From: Eubacterium sp. MSJ-21
Lineage (GTDB): Bacteria; Bacillota; Clostridia; Lachnospirales; Lachnospiraceae
Reading direction: 5' to 3'
Length of the DNA: 64,000 nt
NCBI RefSeq assembly: GCF_018918185.1
Contig: NZ_JAHLPZ010000003.1
Span: 124,001-188,000, forward strand
Part shown: positions 17,933 through 26,482 of the stretch, piece by piece
Position numbering within the stretch: the first letter of the stretch is position 1
How the letters are laid out: every line of letters starts with the position of its first letter
Notes under the pieces: generated by a model
Told to the model about the DNA's origin: nothing
Seen by the model: only the letters and a program-made list of their open reading frames with translations
The model's database searches: none
Position numbers and translations under genes: made by a program

Positions 17933-19066
17933 CTAACTTACTTTATTTTTCAATTTATATACATAAGCAAGCACTTCTGCAACTGCCTGATACAATTCCG
18001 GCGGAATCTCATTTCCAACCTCAACATTTGCATATAGCATTCGTGCCAGCGGCTTATCCTCGACAATTTCAATATCATTTTCTTTTGCAAGATCTTTGAT
18101 CTTGAAAGCAAGATAATCGGCACCCTTGGCTACGACAACTGGGGCCATACTGACCGTGTTATCGTATTTTAAAGCAACGGCAAAATGCGTCGGATTCGTA
18201 ATAACAACATCTGCCTCCGGCACACTCTGCATCATTCTTCGGCGTGCCGCCTGCTGCATCCGCTGTCGCTGCTGTGACTTGACCTTTGGATCTCCCTCCT
18301 GATTCTTATACTCATCTTTAACCTCCTGCTTTGTCATACGCAGATCCTTTTTATGTTTCCATTTCTGGAACACCCAGTCGCCAAGTGCAAGTATCAAATA
18401 CGTTACGGCTATCTTGATACCAAGCTCCATTACCATATCGAATAAAATACCAAGGCAATCCTGAATCGTCAGATCATAGGCCGTTACAAAAATACCTATA
18501 TTGTCCTTCACTACCGAATAAGCAACCGCAGAAAATACGATTATTTTAAAGATTGACAATGCCAGTTCAAACAACGATTGTTTGGAAAACATACGCTTAA
18601 ATCCGCTGATGGGACTCAGCTTGTTAAGTTTCGGTTCCATCGGTTTTGATGTTACCTTCCACGTGATCTGGATTCGCTGTGATAAAAATGCAATCACAAA
18701 TGCAAATATGACAAACGGTGCGATTGTAATTGCAATATACTGTACGGAATCAAGCAGAATCTGCCATGCACGTACATGAGAAAATCCATCCCCCGTTTCA
18801 TTTGTGATATCACGCCAAAAATATGGAAATACGTTAACAAGACGTTTTCCGATAAACGACATAAATATCCGCAAGCACAAAAAAAATGCCAGAAGCATAG
18901 CTGCAGATGTGAGTTCTTTGCTCTTTGCCACCTGACCTTCTTTTCGGGAATCTTCGATTTTCTTAGCGGTTGGTTCTTCCGTCTTCTCCCCGCCTTCATC
19001 ATTTGCAAACAACTGCAAGTCATAGGCAAGCAAAAGCGGTGTCCGTTTTTCTTCCGGAGAAAACAC
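17933..19066 (-). CDS. flhB: Flagellar export switch protein FlhB
   Basis: 377 residues from GTG 19066, placed by AGGAGGGTTGTGAC upstream. Four membrane segments between about 50 and 235, then a cytoplasmic domain with the self-cleavage motif NPTH at 291-294, which lets the export gate switch from rod-hook to filament substrates. It lies two bases after fliR. The cleavage motif is intact. Confidence 0.97.
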   Translation of the reverse strand: MFSPEEKRTPLLLAYDLQLFANDEGGEKTEEPTAKKIEDSRKEGQVAKSKELTSAAMLLAFFLCLRIFMSFIGKRLVNVFPYFWRDITNETGDGFSHVRAWQILLDSVQYIAITIAPFVIFAFVIAFLSQRIQITWKVTSKPMEPKLNKLSPISGFKRMFSKQSLFELALSIFKIIVFSAVAYSVVKDNIGIFVTAYDLTIQDCLGILFDMVMELGIKIAVTYLILALGDWVFQKWKHKKDLRMTKQEVKDEYKNQEGDPKVKSQQRQRMQQAARRRMMQSVPEADVVITNPTHFAVALKYDNTVSMAPVVVAKGADYLAFKIKDLAKENDIEIVEDKPLARMLYANVEVGNEIPPELYQAVAEVLAYVYKLKNKVS

Positions 19067-19067
19067 G

Positions 19068-19838
19068 TCACAACCCTCCTAATATCGTCTGAATCATATC
19101 GCGCATACGTTCCATAATATAATTTGCTATGTTTGGAATAAACATAATACATACTGCTAGCAAAAATAAACCAACAAATACTTTCAACTGCATACCGATT
19201 GCGAACATATTCATCTGTGGCGAGCTTTTTGCAAGAACACCTAAAATAACATTCAGCATGGTTGCCCCTAAGAATACCGGCATTGCTATCCGAAATCCGA
19301 TTATAAACATCTGCCCGATAAATTGAATCAGAGATGTGTAGATCAATCCGGGATTTAATACAACGCTTCCGACCGGCACCAATTCAAACGATTGTGCTGC
19401 TGCGGACAAAATATAATAATGTAAGTTGGATATCACAATAACCAGACACACAATTTTATCATATAATTCACCTGTGATTGTCACCATTCCCTGATTCGGA
19501 TCAAAGGTCGTTGCCATCGAAAATCCGATTTCACGGTCGATAAACTCTCCCGCAATTGCCAGTGCTTTCATAGAAAGTCCTGCCACAAATCCAAGCAACA
19601 GACCAACCAGTGCCTCCTCTAACACAAGCGTCGTATACCCAAGTACATTCGTATATTCCGGGAGTGAAACATTGACCACTTGATACAGGATCAGGGATAC
19701 AAAAAACGCAATGGATATTTTCATTCTCGCATTCAGAGAATTGTGCCCAAAAATAGGTGCAATTGATGTAAAACAAGCAACACGGACAAACACTAGCAAA
19801 AAAGCTTCTAATGTCAGTGTCGATATCGTAAAGGTCAT
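19068..19838 (-). CDS. fliR: Flagellar export gate protein FliR
   Basis: 256 residues, strongly hydrophobic with five or six membrane segments. FliP5-FliQ4-FliR1 forms the export gate core. It follows fliQ by six bases and is followed by flhB, the standard order. Confidence 0.95.
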   Translation of the reverse strand: MTFTISTLTLEAFLLVFVRVACFTSIAPIFGHNSLNARMKISIAFFVSLILYQVVNVSLPEYTNVLGYTTLVLEEALVGLLLGFVAGLSMKALAIAGEFIDREIGFSMATTFDPNQGMVTITGELYDKIVCLVIVISNLHYYILSAAAQSFELVPVGSVVLNPGLIYTSLIQFIGQMFIIGFRIAMPVFLGATMLNVILGVLAKSSPQMNMFAIGMQLKVFVGLFLLAVCIMFIPNIANYIMERMRDMIQTILGGL

Positions 19839-19844
19839 CGTTTA

Positions 19845-20114
19845 TTACCCCACAAACTCTCCAAACCGGCTATACAATTCCTGTATAAACGACAAAATAT
19901 TATTCAGGATCCAGTCTCCACAGATAATAAGTGACAAGAATACACAAATCATCTTTGGTACAAATGTCAGTGTCTGTTCCTGAATAGATGTAACTGTCTG
20001 GAAAATACTGATAATCAAACCAACAACCAAAGATGTAATTAACATAGGCGCACTACATTTGATCACAAGCCATACAGCTTCCACCGTGATAGCTACAACA
20101 TCACCTGTACTCAT
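19845..20114 (-). CDS. fliQ: Flagellar export gate protein FliQ
   Basis: 89 residues forming a two-helix hairpin in the membrane (about 15-37 and 52-76), with the family segment VGLIISIFQTVTSIQEQTL. Normal length. It lies between fliP and fliR. Confidence 0.95.
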   Translation of the reverse strand: MSTGDVVAITVEAVWLVIKCSAPMLITSLVVGLIISIFQTVTSIQEQTLTFVPKMICVFLSLIICGDWILNNILSFIQELYSRFGEFVG

Positions 20115-20137
20115 ATAATCACCTCGTTACTCTGCTA

Positions 20138-20974
20138 TCAAAAATTAAATGAATTTACAAGCTGTCCAATAACCAGATTCCATCCATCTGCCAGGATAAA
20201 CAGTAGAATCTTGAACGGCATGGAGATTGTCGTCGGCGGCAGCATCATCATGCCCATGGACATAAGTACAGAAGATACCACCATATCAATCACAATAAAC
20301 GGAACATAGATTAAAAATCCTATGATAAATGCAGCCCGCAATTCACTGATGATAAATGCCGGAATTATAATGGTGATAGAAAGCTCATCCACACTTTCTA
20401 CCGGTTCTACCTTCGCGATGTCCATAAACAACCGCAGATCATCCTGTCGTGTCTGTTTCAGCATAAATTCACGCAACGGCTGTATTCCCCGCTCCAATGC
20501 CTCCTGCTGCGTTATTTCTTCAGCCACTAAAGGATCATACGCCTCCGTCTTTATCTGAGCAATCACCGGACTCATAATAAAAATGGTCAAAAATAACGAG
20601 AGCCCTATCAAAACGTTATTAGGCGGTGAACTCTGCGTACCAATTGCCGTCCGCACAAAATGTAACACGATAATGATTCGTGTAAACGAGGTCACCATAA
20701 CCAGAATTGATGGAGCTAACGAAATTACTGTTATGATCAATAAAATCTGAAGTGTACCGGAAAGAGACGCCTCATCTGAGTTCGTACTCAGAGATAATCC
20801 AAGTGTAGTTGCATCGTCATTGTCCGATGTTACACTATCAGTCTGTTCCTCTTCTGCTCCGGTATCCGGTGTCACAGTCGTTGCATGAGCTGCACCTGCA
20901 CCGGAAAATATAACAACAAACGCAAGCGGTATAAGAAATAGCACAAAAAATTTTCGTATTTTACTGGATTTCAT
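20138..20974 (-). CDS. fliP: Flagellar export gate protein FliP
   Basis: 278 residues. A cleavable signal peptide (FFVLFLIPLAFVVIFSGAGAAHA) is followed by an acidic Thr/Ser/Asp-rich linker and the four-helix FliP domain, with LTRIIIVL-type and LSLFLTIFIMSPV segments; the last part, MMMLPPTTISMPFKILLFIL, is a family hallmark. The linker between signal and core is longer than in many homologues. It lies between fliO and fliQ. Confidence 0.95.
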   Translation of the reverse strand: MKSSKIRKFFVLFLIPLAFVVIFSGAGAAHATTVTPDTGAEEEQTDSVTSDNDDATTLGLSLSTNSDEASLSGTLQILLIITVISLAPSILVMVTSFTRIIIVLHFVRTAIGTQSSPPNNVLIGLSLFLTIFIMSPVIAQIKTEAYDPLVAEEITQQEALERGIQPLREFMLKQTRQDDLRLFMDIAKVEPVESVDELSITIIIPAFIISELRAAFIIGFLIYVPFIVIDMVVSSVLMSMGMMMLPPTTISMPFKILLFILADGWNLVIGQLVNSFNF

Positions 20975-20982
20975 TTTTATAC

Positions 20983-21381
20983 CTACTTTTCGTTATCGTC
21001 TTCTGCATTTCCTTTCATATTCGCCAAAACTTCCTTGAAACTCATTTTCGGTGTCTTTGCATCTGTCACATCCACCCTATGATCTGAAAGCTTCAAATCG
21101 TCCTTATTCAACTCCGCGATCACATGAATCTCTTCTTTTCCAATTCCTAAAGCAAAATATTTTTCTCCTATCTTCGCTATGGCAACCATCTTGTTGCCAC
21201 CGATACGATAAGATTCTATAAACTGAATATTATTTTTCGACGACCATGTATTGTTCTGATATTTTGCAATCAGTCTCGTGGAATAAAATGCTAAAACAAG
21301 AACAAGAATCGTAATCAGTATCAGTTTAACAATACTCCAGCCAGCCGAAAAAGTATTCGTAAGAAATGCACCAAAAAACAT
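20983..21381 (-). CDS. fliO: Flagellar biosynthesis protein FliO/FliZ
   Basis: 132 residues. One membrane segment at about 13-35 is followed by a small cytoplasmic domain with the typical IQFIESYRIGGNKMVAIAKI stretch. FliO helps assemble the FliP ring. It sits between cheY and fliP, where fliO/fliZ lies in B. subtilis. Confidence 0.88.
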   Translation of the reverse strand: MFFGAFLTNTFSAGWSIVKLILITILVLVLAFYSTRLIAKYQNNTWSSKNNIQFIESYRIGGNKMVAIAKIGEKYFALGIGKEEIHVIAELNKDDLKLSDHRVDVTDAKTPKMSFKEVLANMKGNAEDDNEK

Positions 21382-21382
21382 A

Positions 21383-21745
21383 CTATTCCACTGCCTTTTT
21401 CACTGCTTCAATGACACGATCCGGTTGGAATGGCTTTACAATAAAATCTCTGGCTCCGGACTGAATGGACTCAATAACCATTGCCTGCTGTCCCATTGCA
21501 GAACACATTACAACACTCGCGTTCGCATCAATTGCCTTAATCTTCTTCAACGCCTGAATACCATCCATCTCTGGCATTGTGATGTCCATCAATACCAGAT
21601 CCGGTTTTGTCTCCTGATATTTCTCAACAGCCTTTACGCCATTTTCTGCTTCCCCGGCGATGTTATATCCATTCTTTACCAGAATGTCCTTAATCATCAT
21701 TCTCATAAATGCAGCATCATCACAAATAAGTATACTCTTTGCCAT
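21383..21745 (-). CDS. cheY: Chemotaxis response regulator CheY
   Basis: 120 residues, a stand-alone receiver. The acidic pair is DD at 9-10, the phospho-acceptor Asp54 lies in LMDITMPEMDG, the Ser/Thr switch residue is in VVMCSAMG and the Lys in IVKPFQP. CheY-P binds FliM and FliY to set rotation. It lies between fliY and fliO, as in B. subtilis. Confidence 0.96.
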   Translation of the reverse strand: MAKSILICDDAAFMRMMIKDILVKNGYNIAGEAENGVKAVEKYQETKPDLVLMDITMPEMDGIQALKKIKAIDANASVVMCSAMGQQAMVIESIQSGARDFIVKPFQPDRVIEAVKKAVE

Positions 21746-21763
21746 ATCATTACTCCTTAAAAC

Positions 21764-22903
21764 TTAGATTTTTTCTTTTATTATTTCAGTAATTCTGATA
21801 CCAAAACTTTCTTCGATTACAACAACTTCTCCCTTTGCAACCAGCTTCTGGTTTACCATCACATCGATTGGCTCACCAGCAAGCTTATCCAGCTCAATGA
21901 TCGTTCCCGGTGCAAACTCCAGAATCTCCTTGATGGATTTTCTCGTCCGTCCCAAAACGACCGATACTTCCAAGGGAACATCCATAATCAAATCTATATT
22001 TTCCTGCTGCAAAGCAGGATTCATAACCGGGTTAAATGCTTGGAATTGTACATTCTGTACATTGACATCCGGCTGCATCATCTGTGGCATCATAGATTGT
22101 CCCATCATCGGCTGCCCCATCTGAGTTCCCATCGCAGGTTGTGGCTGCGGTTGTGGTTGCGGAACCGGTTGTGGTTGCGGCTCCGGTTGTGGAGCTGGCG
22201 GTGGTGTTTCCTCCTTTTCTTCCGATTCTCCACTGAATTTTTTATATAAATCTTTCGCAAACTGAATCGGATATAGCTGCATAATCGTACTGTCAACAAG
22301 ATCTCCGATTGTCATTCGGAACGTGACACGCACAAAATCCTTATCCAAAAAATCACTGGCTTTCGCAGCATCTATATCGCCAGCCATATCTACCAGCTCT
22401 GCTTCCGGCGGACTGATATCAATCTTACAATTCAGCATAGAAGATAATGACGTCGCGGAGCTTCCCATCATCTGATTCATTGCTTCACAAATGGCTGAAA
22501 AATGCAGTTCTGTCAGTTCTGGTGCAGGATTTAATCCATCACCTCCCATCATCAGATCTGTAATGACCTTTACATCATCTTCTTTTAAAATCAATACATT
22601 ATTTCCATCAATTCCTTCTTTGTATAGGATATTAATAAATACACATGGTTTTGCATACTCTGCTGTAAGCTTATCCCAATTTGTAATCTCAACAACCGGT
22701 GTTGTAATAAGGACCTTCTGGTTCACAAGCGAGTACATCGTTGTTGCTGCTGTACCCATACAGATATTGGAAATTTCTCCGATTGCGTCTTTTTCCGCAT
22801 CGGAAAGTACAATATCGTTATTACTTGTCTGGGCAGAGGAAGAACCTGTATTCATATTCCCGAGCAATGCGTTAATCTCTTCCTGAGATAACATTCCGTC
22901 CAT
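21764..22903 (-). CDS. fliY: Flagellar switch protein and CheY-P phosphatase FliY
   Basis: 379 residues. The N-terminal CheY-binding peptide (LSQEEINALLGNM) is followed by a CheC-like phosphatase domain, with EISN in the first ExxN motif and EAMN in the second. A Pro/Gln-rich linker (PQPEPQPQPVPQ) leads into a C-terminal FliN-type SpoA domain (LEVSVVLGRTRKSIKEILE). It replaces FliN in the motor C-ring in Firmicutes and dephosphorylates CheY-P. It lies between fliM and cheY. Confidence 0.95.
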   Translation of the reverse strand: MDGMLSQEEINALLGNMNTGSSSAQTSNNDIVLSDAEKDAIGEISNICMGTAATTMYSLVNQKVLITTPVVEITNWDKLTAEYAKPCVFINILYKEGIDGNNVLILKEDDVKVITDLMMGGDGLNPAPELTELHFSAICEAMNQMMGSSATSLSSMLNCKIDISPPEAELVDMAGDIDAAKASDFLDKDFVRVTFRMTIGDLVDSTIMQLYPIQFAKDLYKKFSGESEEKEETPPPAPQPEPQPQPVPQPQPQPQPAMGTQMGQPMMGQSMMPQMMQPDVNVQNVQFQAFNPVMNPALQQENIDLIMDVPLEVSVVLGRTRKSIKEILEFAPGTIIELDKLAGEPIDVMVNQKLVAKGEVVVIEESFGIRITEIIKEKI

Positions 22904-22909
22904 GTTCTT

Positions 22910-23890
22910 TTATTCCTCCTCTCTTATAATCTCAGTTACTTTCACTGCGTAATCATCATTAAATGATCCCGGCAATGCTTTAAATTTTACTATATTACCT
23001 ACATAGATATCAAGTTCATCTTCAATCTTTCGATTCAGCTTGATCACGTCTCCCACCTGTAGATTAATAAAATCCATAACGGTGAGTGAGCTTTTTCCAA
23101 GCTCCGCGGATACCGGAATCAGTGCCCGGTTGATAGCAGTTTCGATAACATCAGCATAGCTCGTCTCGTCACGATCCTGCATCGTTGAAAACCAGTATTT
23201 GGTATTCAACTTATCCATCACATCTTCCAACGTCAGATATGGCAGACATATATTCATCAATCCTTCCACTCCACCGATGTTGATATTAACCGTTACAATC
23301 GCTATCATCTCTGTCGGTGAAATGATCTGTGCAAACTGTGGATTCGTCTCGATCCGTTCCAGATACGGATGAATCTCCACAACATTTGTCCACGGTTCCC
23401 GCAACAGATCAATTAATATGGTAAATATCTTTTCCAGTATTGAAAGCTCAATTTCGGAAAATTCTCTTTTCTTTTCTAACGGTTCTCCAACTCCGCCAAG
23501 CAGGCGGTCGATGATCGCATATCCAAGATTGGTTGCAATCTCAATAATAATATTGCCTGCTAACGGTGCCATATTAACGACACCAAGCAATACCGGGTTA
23601 GATAAGGCATTGGAAAACTCTGAGTATGTAACTGCCTCTGAATTCATCACCTCAACCTGCACATTCTTTCGCAGATACGCTGGCAGGTTACTGCTCAGTA
23701 ATCTTCCGTAATGTTCAAATATAATCTCTAATGTACGCAGATGCTCTTTTGAAAACTTGGCTGGTCTTGAAAAATCGTACTCCTTGACTTTTACACTTTT
23801 TGTTTGTGTAAAGTCGTCCGCATCAAGCTCTCCAGTAGATAATTGTTTCAAGAGCGCATCTATTTCATTTTGTGAGAGTACGTCAGCCAC
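22910..23890 (-). CDS. fliM: Flagellar motor switch protein FliM
   Basis: 326 residues. The N-terminal CheY-P-binding motif LSQNEIDALLKQL lies at residues 4-16, followed by the FliG-binding middle domain and the C-terminal SpoA domain. The family stretch LLSSNLPAYLR is present. It lies between fliL and fliY with short gaps. Confidence 0.97.
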   Translation of the reverse strand: MADVLSQNEIDALLKQLSTGELDADDFTQTKSVKVKEYDFSRPAKFSKEHLRTLEIIFEHYGRLLSSNLPAYLRKNVQVEVMNSEAVTYSEFSNALSNPVLLGVVNMAPLAGNIIIEIATNLGYAIIDRLLGGVGEPLEKKREFSEIELSILEKIFTILIDLLREPWTNVVEIHPYLERIETNPQFAQIISPTEMIAIVTVNINIGGVEGLMNICLPYLTLEDVMDKLNTKYWFSTMQDRDETSYADVIETAINRALIPVSAELGKSSLTVMDFINLQVGDVIKLNRKIEDELDIYVGNIVKFKALPGSFNDDYAVKVTEIIREEE

Positions 23891-23917
23891 GTTTTCTCAC
23901 CTCCTGCTGGCAATAAT

Positions 23918-24436
23918 CTACTGTGCAATCCAGTTATAAAAACTTACGGAATAAATACATTCGGTATTAAATGTTTCCTTGAGCTGCTTCAACAATTCCT
24001 CTTTGATCTTGTTCGTGGTTGTCTCTCCATCAATCACTTCGGTATATGTATAACTTCCAATAATGTTTCTTGCCATATCGTAGATCATCGCGGTAGATGC
24101 TTCGATGTTGGCAGATACCTTGGAGTAATCACTGGCTGTCTTGTCCATATTGATTGTCAAACCATACTGTACAACATGCAGGTCACCCGAACCATCGTTT
24201 TTCAGGTTGATTGGATTTCCCTGTTCCAACTGGTAATGTGCCAGATTGCTGACATCAAATATACTGTCGTCCTTTGTCTGCGAAGCAATCTCAATATCAA
24301 GAACCTCTGCAATATCGGTAATCAGTTTGTTTGTCTTCGATGTGGAAGGCATAAACACAAACACAAGCAAAATATTAAATACAAGGTTTATAATACTAAT
24401 TGCTAATATAACAACGGTTATAAGATTTTTCTTCAT
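23918..24436 (-). CDS. fliL: Flagellar basal body-associated protein FliL
   Basis: 172 residues. A basic start, one membrane segment (about 5-30) and an extracytoplasmic domain with the stomatin-like FliL fold (VQYGLTINMDKTASDYSKV). FliL rings surround and support the stator. It starts 13 bases after the original end of motB at 24449, so it remains coupled to it. Confidence 0.92.
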   Translation of the reverse strand: MKKNLITVVILAISIINLVFNILLVFVFMPSTSKTNKLITDIAEVLDIEIASQTKDDSIFDVSNLAHYQLEQGNPINLKNDGSGDLHVVQYGLTINMDKTASDYSKVSANIEASTAMIYDMARNIIGSYTYTEVIDGETTTNKIKEELLKQLKETFNTECIYSVSFYNWIAQ

Positions 24437-24448
24437 GTTTCTGACTCC

Positions 24449-25308
24449 TTAATTATTTGAATTCTGCTTGTTGTAGATTTTAATCGCAACTCTACGATTC
24501 TTCGCTCTTCCCTCTTCTGTCTCGTTTGACGCAACCGGACGGCTGTCTCCATAGCCAGCAATCTTGATGTTGCTGTCTATGAAATGCTCCTGCGACACAA
24601 CGTATTCATATACACTGCATATACACTGCGCGCACGTTCTGCGGAAAGCGAGCGATTATCTTCATACTTTGAATTTGAGATTGGGATATTATCCGTGTGT
24701 CCCTCAATCTCGATTACATTGTATTTGTACTTGACAAGGATTTGTGCAATCTTCTGCAAAAACAGCTTGGAATTATCTTTGATCTCCGCATTACCGGAAT
24801 CAAACAGAATCGAACCATTCAGATCCAGTTCCACATACTGATCGTTAAAATCAAGGATAATCTGGTCATCAATCGCATAGGTCTCTGCCATCTGCATGAC
24901 TTCCTCATACATTTCTTCCGACTGTTTCTCCCCCCGGCGTTCTACCTCCGCCTGCAGATCACCGTCTGACAAATGCTCCGCATCCGTCGGGGATGCACTG
25001 CTTGACTTGTCCCCTGTGTTTCCGTCGATGTTCTTGCCTGCTTCCAACAACACACTGTCAGTATCTGCAAGCTGTGTCATACCTCCAGATAACATCTCTC
25101 CCGTCAAAAGCGAAACACTTCCTTCGCTGATCACACTGAATGACAGATTGTCAAAGGATGCTGCAATCTTCTGTATCTTTCCCTCGTCCATCGTTGAACT
25201 CGCAAAAAGCAATACGAAGAAACAAAGCAACAGGTTCATTAGGTCACTGAACGTGGACATCCACGCCGGTGAGCCTTCGTCTGGCGGCTGTTGTTTTCTT
25301 TTTGCCAT
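24449..25308 (-). pseudogene. motB: Flagellar stator protein MotB, frameshifted by an 11-bp tandem duplication
   Basis: The start overlaps the motA stop (TAATG). The first frame gives 243 residues ending at 24577. It has an N-terminal membrane segment with the proton-carrying Asp22 in FSDLMNLLLCF, a plug/linker region, and the start of the OmpA-like domain (EIEGHTDNIPIS). After residue 230 it runs into 13 foreign residues and a stop. The missing end of the OmpA-like domain, VYEYVVSQEHFIDSNIKIAG through AKNRRVAIKIY, continues in the next frame to a TAA at 24449. Removing one 11-bp copy at 24607-24629 restores a single frame of 282 residues, normal for MotB. As read, peptidoglycan anchoring should be lost. 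Confidence 0.93.
24607..24629. repeat. 11-bp perfect tandem duplication inside motB
   Basis: CATATACACTG occurs at 24607-24617 and again at 24618-24628; the match of period 11 extends one base further to 24629. Eleven is not a multiple of three, so the second copy shifts the motB frame. Confidence 0.95.
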
Positions 25309-26099
25309 TAACGACCACCGCCTTCTTCTGCGAACTCCTGACGATCCTTCGGTGCAAGGAATGACTTTAACTTTTCTTCTATGACACGAGGATTCTCACC
25401 TGCCTGAATTGACAGGATTCCCTCGATCATGACCTCTTTTAATTTGATTTCTGTCTCATTCTGTAAAGACAGTTTTGCAACAATTGGCGCACATAACCAG
25501 TTGGCTATGATAGAACCATACAACGTTGTAACAAGCGCAACGGACATGTTTGGACCGATAGAATCCGGATCTGACAGATTCTTCAGCATGTTAATCAATC
25601 CAAGCAATGTACCGATCATACCCCATGCAGGACCTGCAGTCGCAATATTTTTCCAAAACGTTATATTCCCCTGATGCCGGGAATCCACATTCATAAGTTC
25701 TGCTTCCAGAATACTTCGTACAAGTTCCGGATCCGTACCATCGACAATCAGCATGATTCCTTTTTTCATAAATTCATCTTCCAAATTATTTGCCGATTCT
25801 TCCAATGCAAGTAAGCCTTCACGTCTTGCAAGGTTAGAAAGTTCAATAATTGATTTGATTGTACCTGCCTCATCCGACTTTGGATTCTTAAAAATCAGAC
25901 CAATGGACTTTAAACCAGATAAAAACCCTTTTAAGGAGTTTCCGGCAAACGCACTACCCAGAACGCCACCAAATACAATATATACTGATGGCATATCGAC
26001 AAAATTATCTACGATTACACTGAAATCATGACCATTTACCATTCCGTAAATCATCAAGCCAAATGCAACCACCATTCCTATGATTGAAGTAAAATCCAT
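25308..26099 (-). CDS. motA: Flagellar stator protein MotA
   Basis: 263 residues from ATG 26099 (MDFTSIIGMVVAFGL), chosen because AGGGGAT lies nine bases upstream; the open frame to 26138 is extra. Four membrane segments, with the cytoplasmic loop carrying charged residues that act on FliG, and the TM3 stretch GPAWGMIGTLLGLINML that shapes the ion path with MotB. It is intact even though its partner motB is not. Confidence 0.95.
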   Translation of the reverse strand: MDFTSIIGMVVAFGLMIYGMVNGHDFSVIVDNFVDMPSVYIVFGGVLGSAFAGNSLKGFLSGLKSIGLIFKNPKSDEAGTIKSIIELSNLARREGLLALEESANNLEDEFMKKGIMLIVDGTDPELVRSILEAELMNVDSRHQGNITFWKNIATAGPAWGMIGTLLGLINMLKNLSDPDSIGPNMSVALVTTLYGSIIANWLCAPIVAKLSLQNETEIKLKEVMIEGILSIQAGENPRVIEEKLKSFLAPKDRQEFAEEGGGR

Positions 26100-26110
26100 G
26101 TTGTTATCCC

Positions 26111-26329
26111 CTATACATTCTCTGCCTTGTTCCCACAATCCAAGAATAAAGCAAATATTTTTCTCTTATAACCAATCACAAGTGAGGTTACTTGCTCAGC
26201 AGACTCACTCACGACGAATTTCTTGCCGTTCGTCAGCGTAATCACAGTATCCGGAGTCTCCTCCACTGTCTCTATCAGTTCGGCATTGATCGTCATCTTT
26301 TTCCCTTTTAATCTGGTTACTTCAATCAT
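26111..26329 (-). CDS. flbD: FlbD-family small flagellar protein
   Basis: 72 residues. It begins MIEVTRLKGKKMTINAELIE and contains VITLTNGKKFVV, the FlbD (YlzI/SwrD) pattern. In B. subtilis SwrD raises motor power by supporting stators, which fits its position directly before motA. It is the first gene after the promoter at 26382-26410. Confidence 0.88.
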   Translation of the reverse strand: MIEVTRLKGKKMTINAELIETVEETPDTVITLTNGKKFVVSESAEQVTSLVIGYKRKIFALFLDCGNKAENV

Positions 26330-26381
26330 ATCTCTGTACTCCCTGAAAGATTACACATTTTCCGACATTACAATTAGGCTA

Positions 26382-26410
26382 ATTATAGCACAGTTCGATT
26401 TTTATGTCTA
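26382..26410 (-). promoter_or_regulatory. Internal sigma-A promoter of the flbD-motA-motB half of the locus
   Basis: TAGACA (minus 26410-26405), 17 bases, TATAAT (26387-26382), with TG one base before the -10. It lies 53 bases upstream of flbD and downstream of the flgE terminator. Confidence 0.75.
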
Positions 26411-26418
26411 CAAAATAA

Positions 26419-26468
26419 GGCAGGCATTTTCCACTTTTTCACATCGTCAAAAGTAGAAAATACCTGCC
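26419..26468 (-). terminator. Intrinsic terminator after flgE
   Basis: Twenty-base arms at 26449-26468 and 26419-26438 with a 10-base loop. The two imperfections are G-U pairs in minus-strand RNA but A-C mismatches in plus-strand RNA, so the fold belongs to the minus strand. It ends in TTATTTTG. Confidence 0.75.
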
Positions 26469-26482
26469 CTTTTATTTATAAA

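Noticed and set aside
22130-22200. GGTTGTGGTTGCGG repeats
   Set aside because: They encode the Pro/Gln linker of FliY and keep the frame; nothing beyond that.
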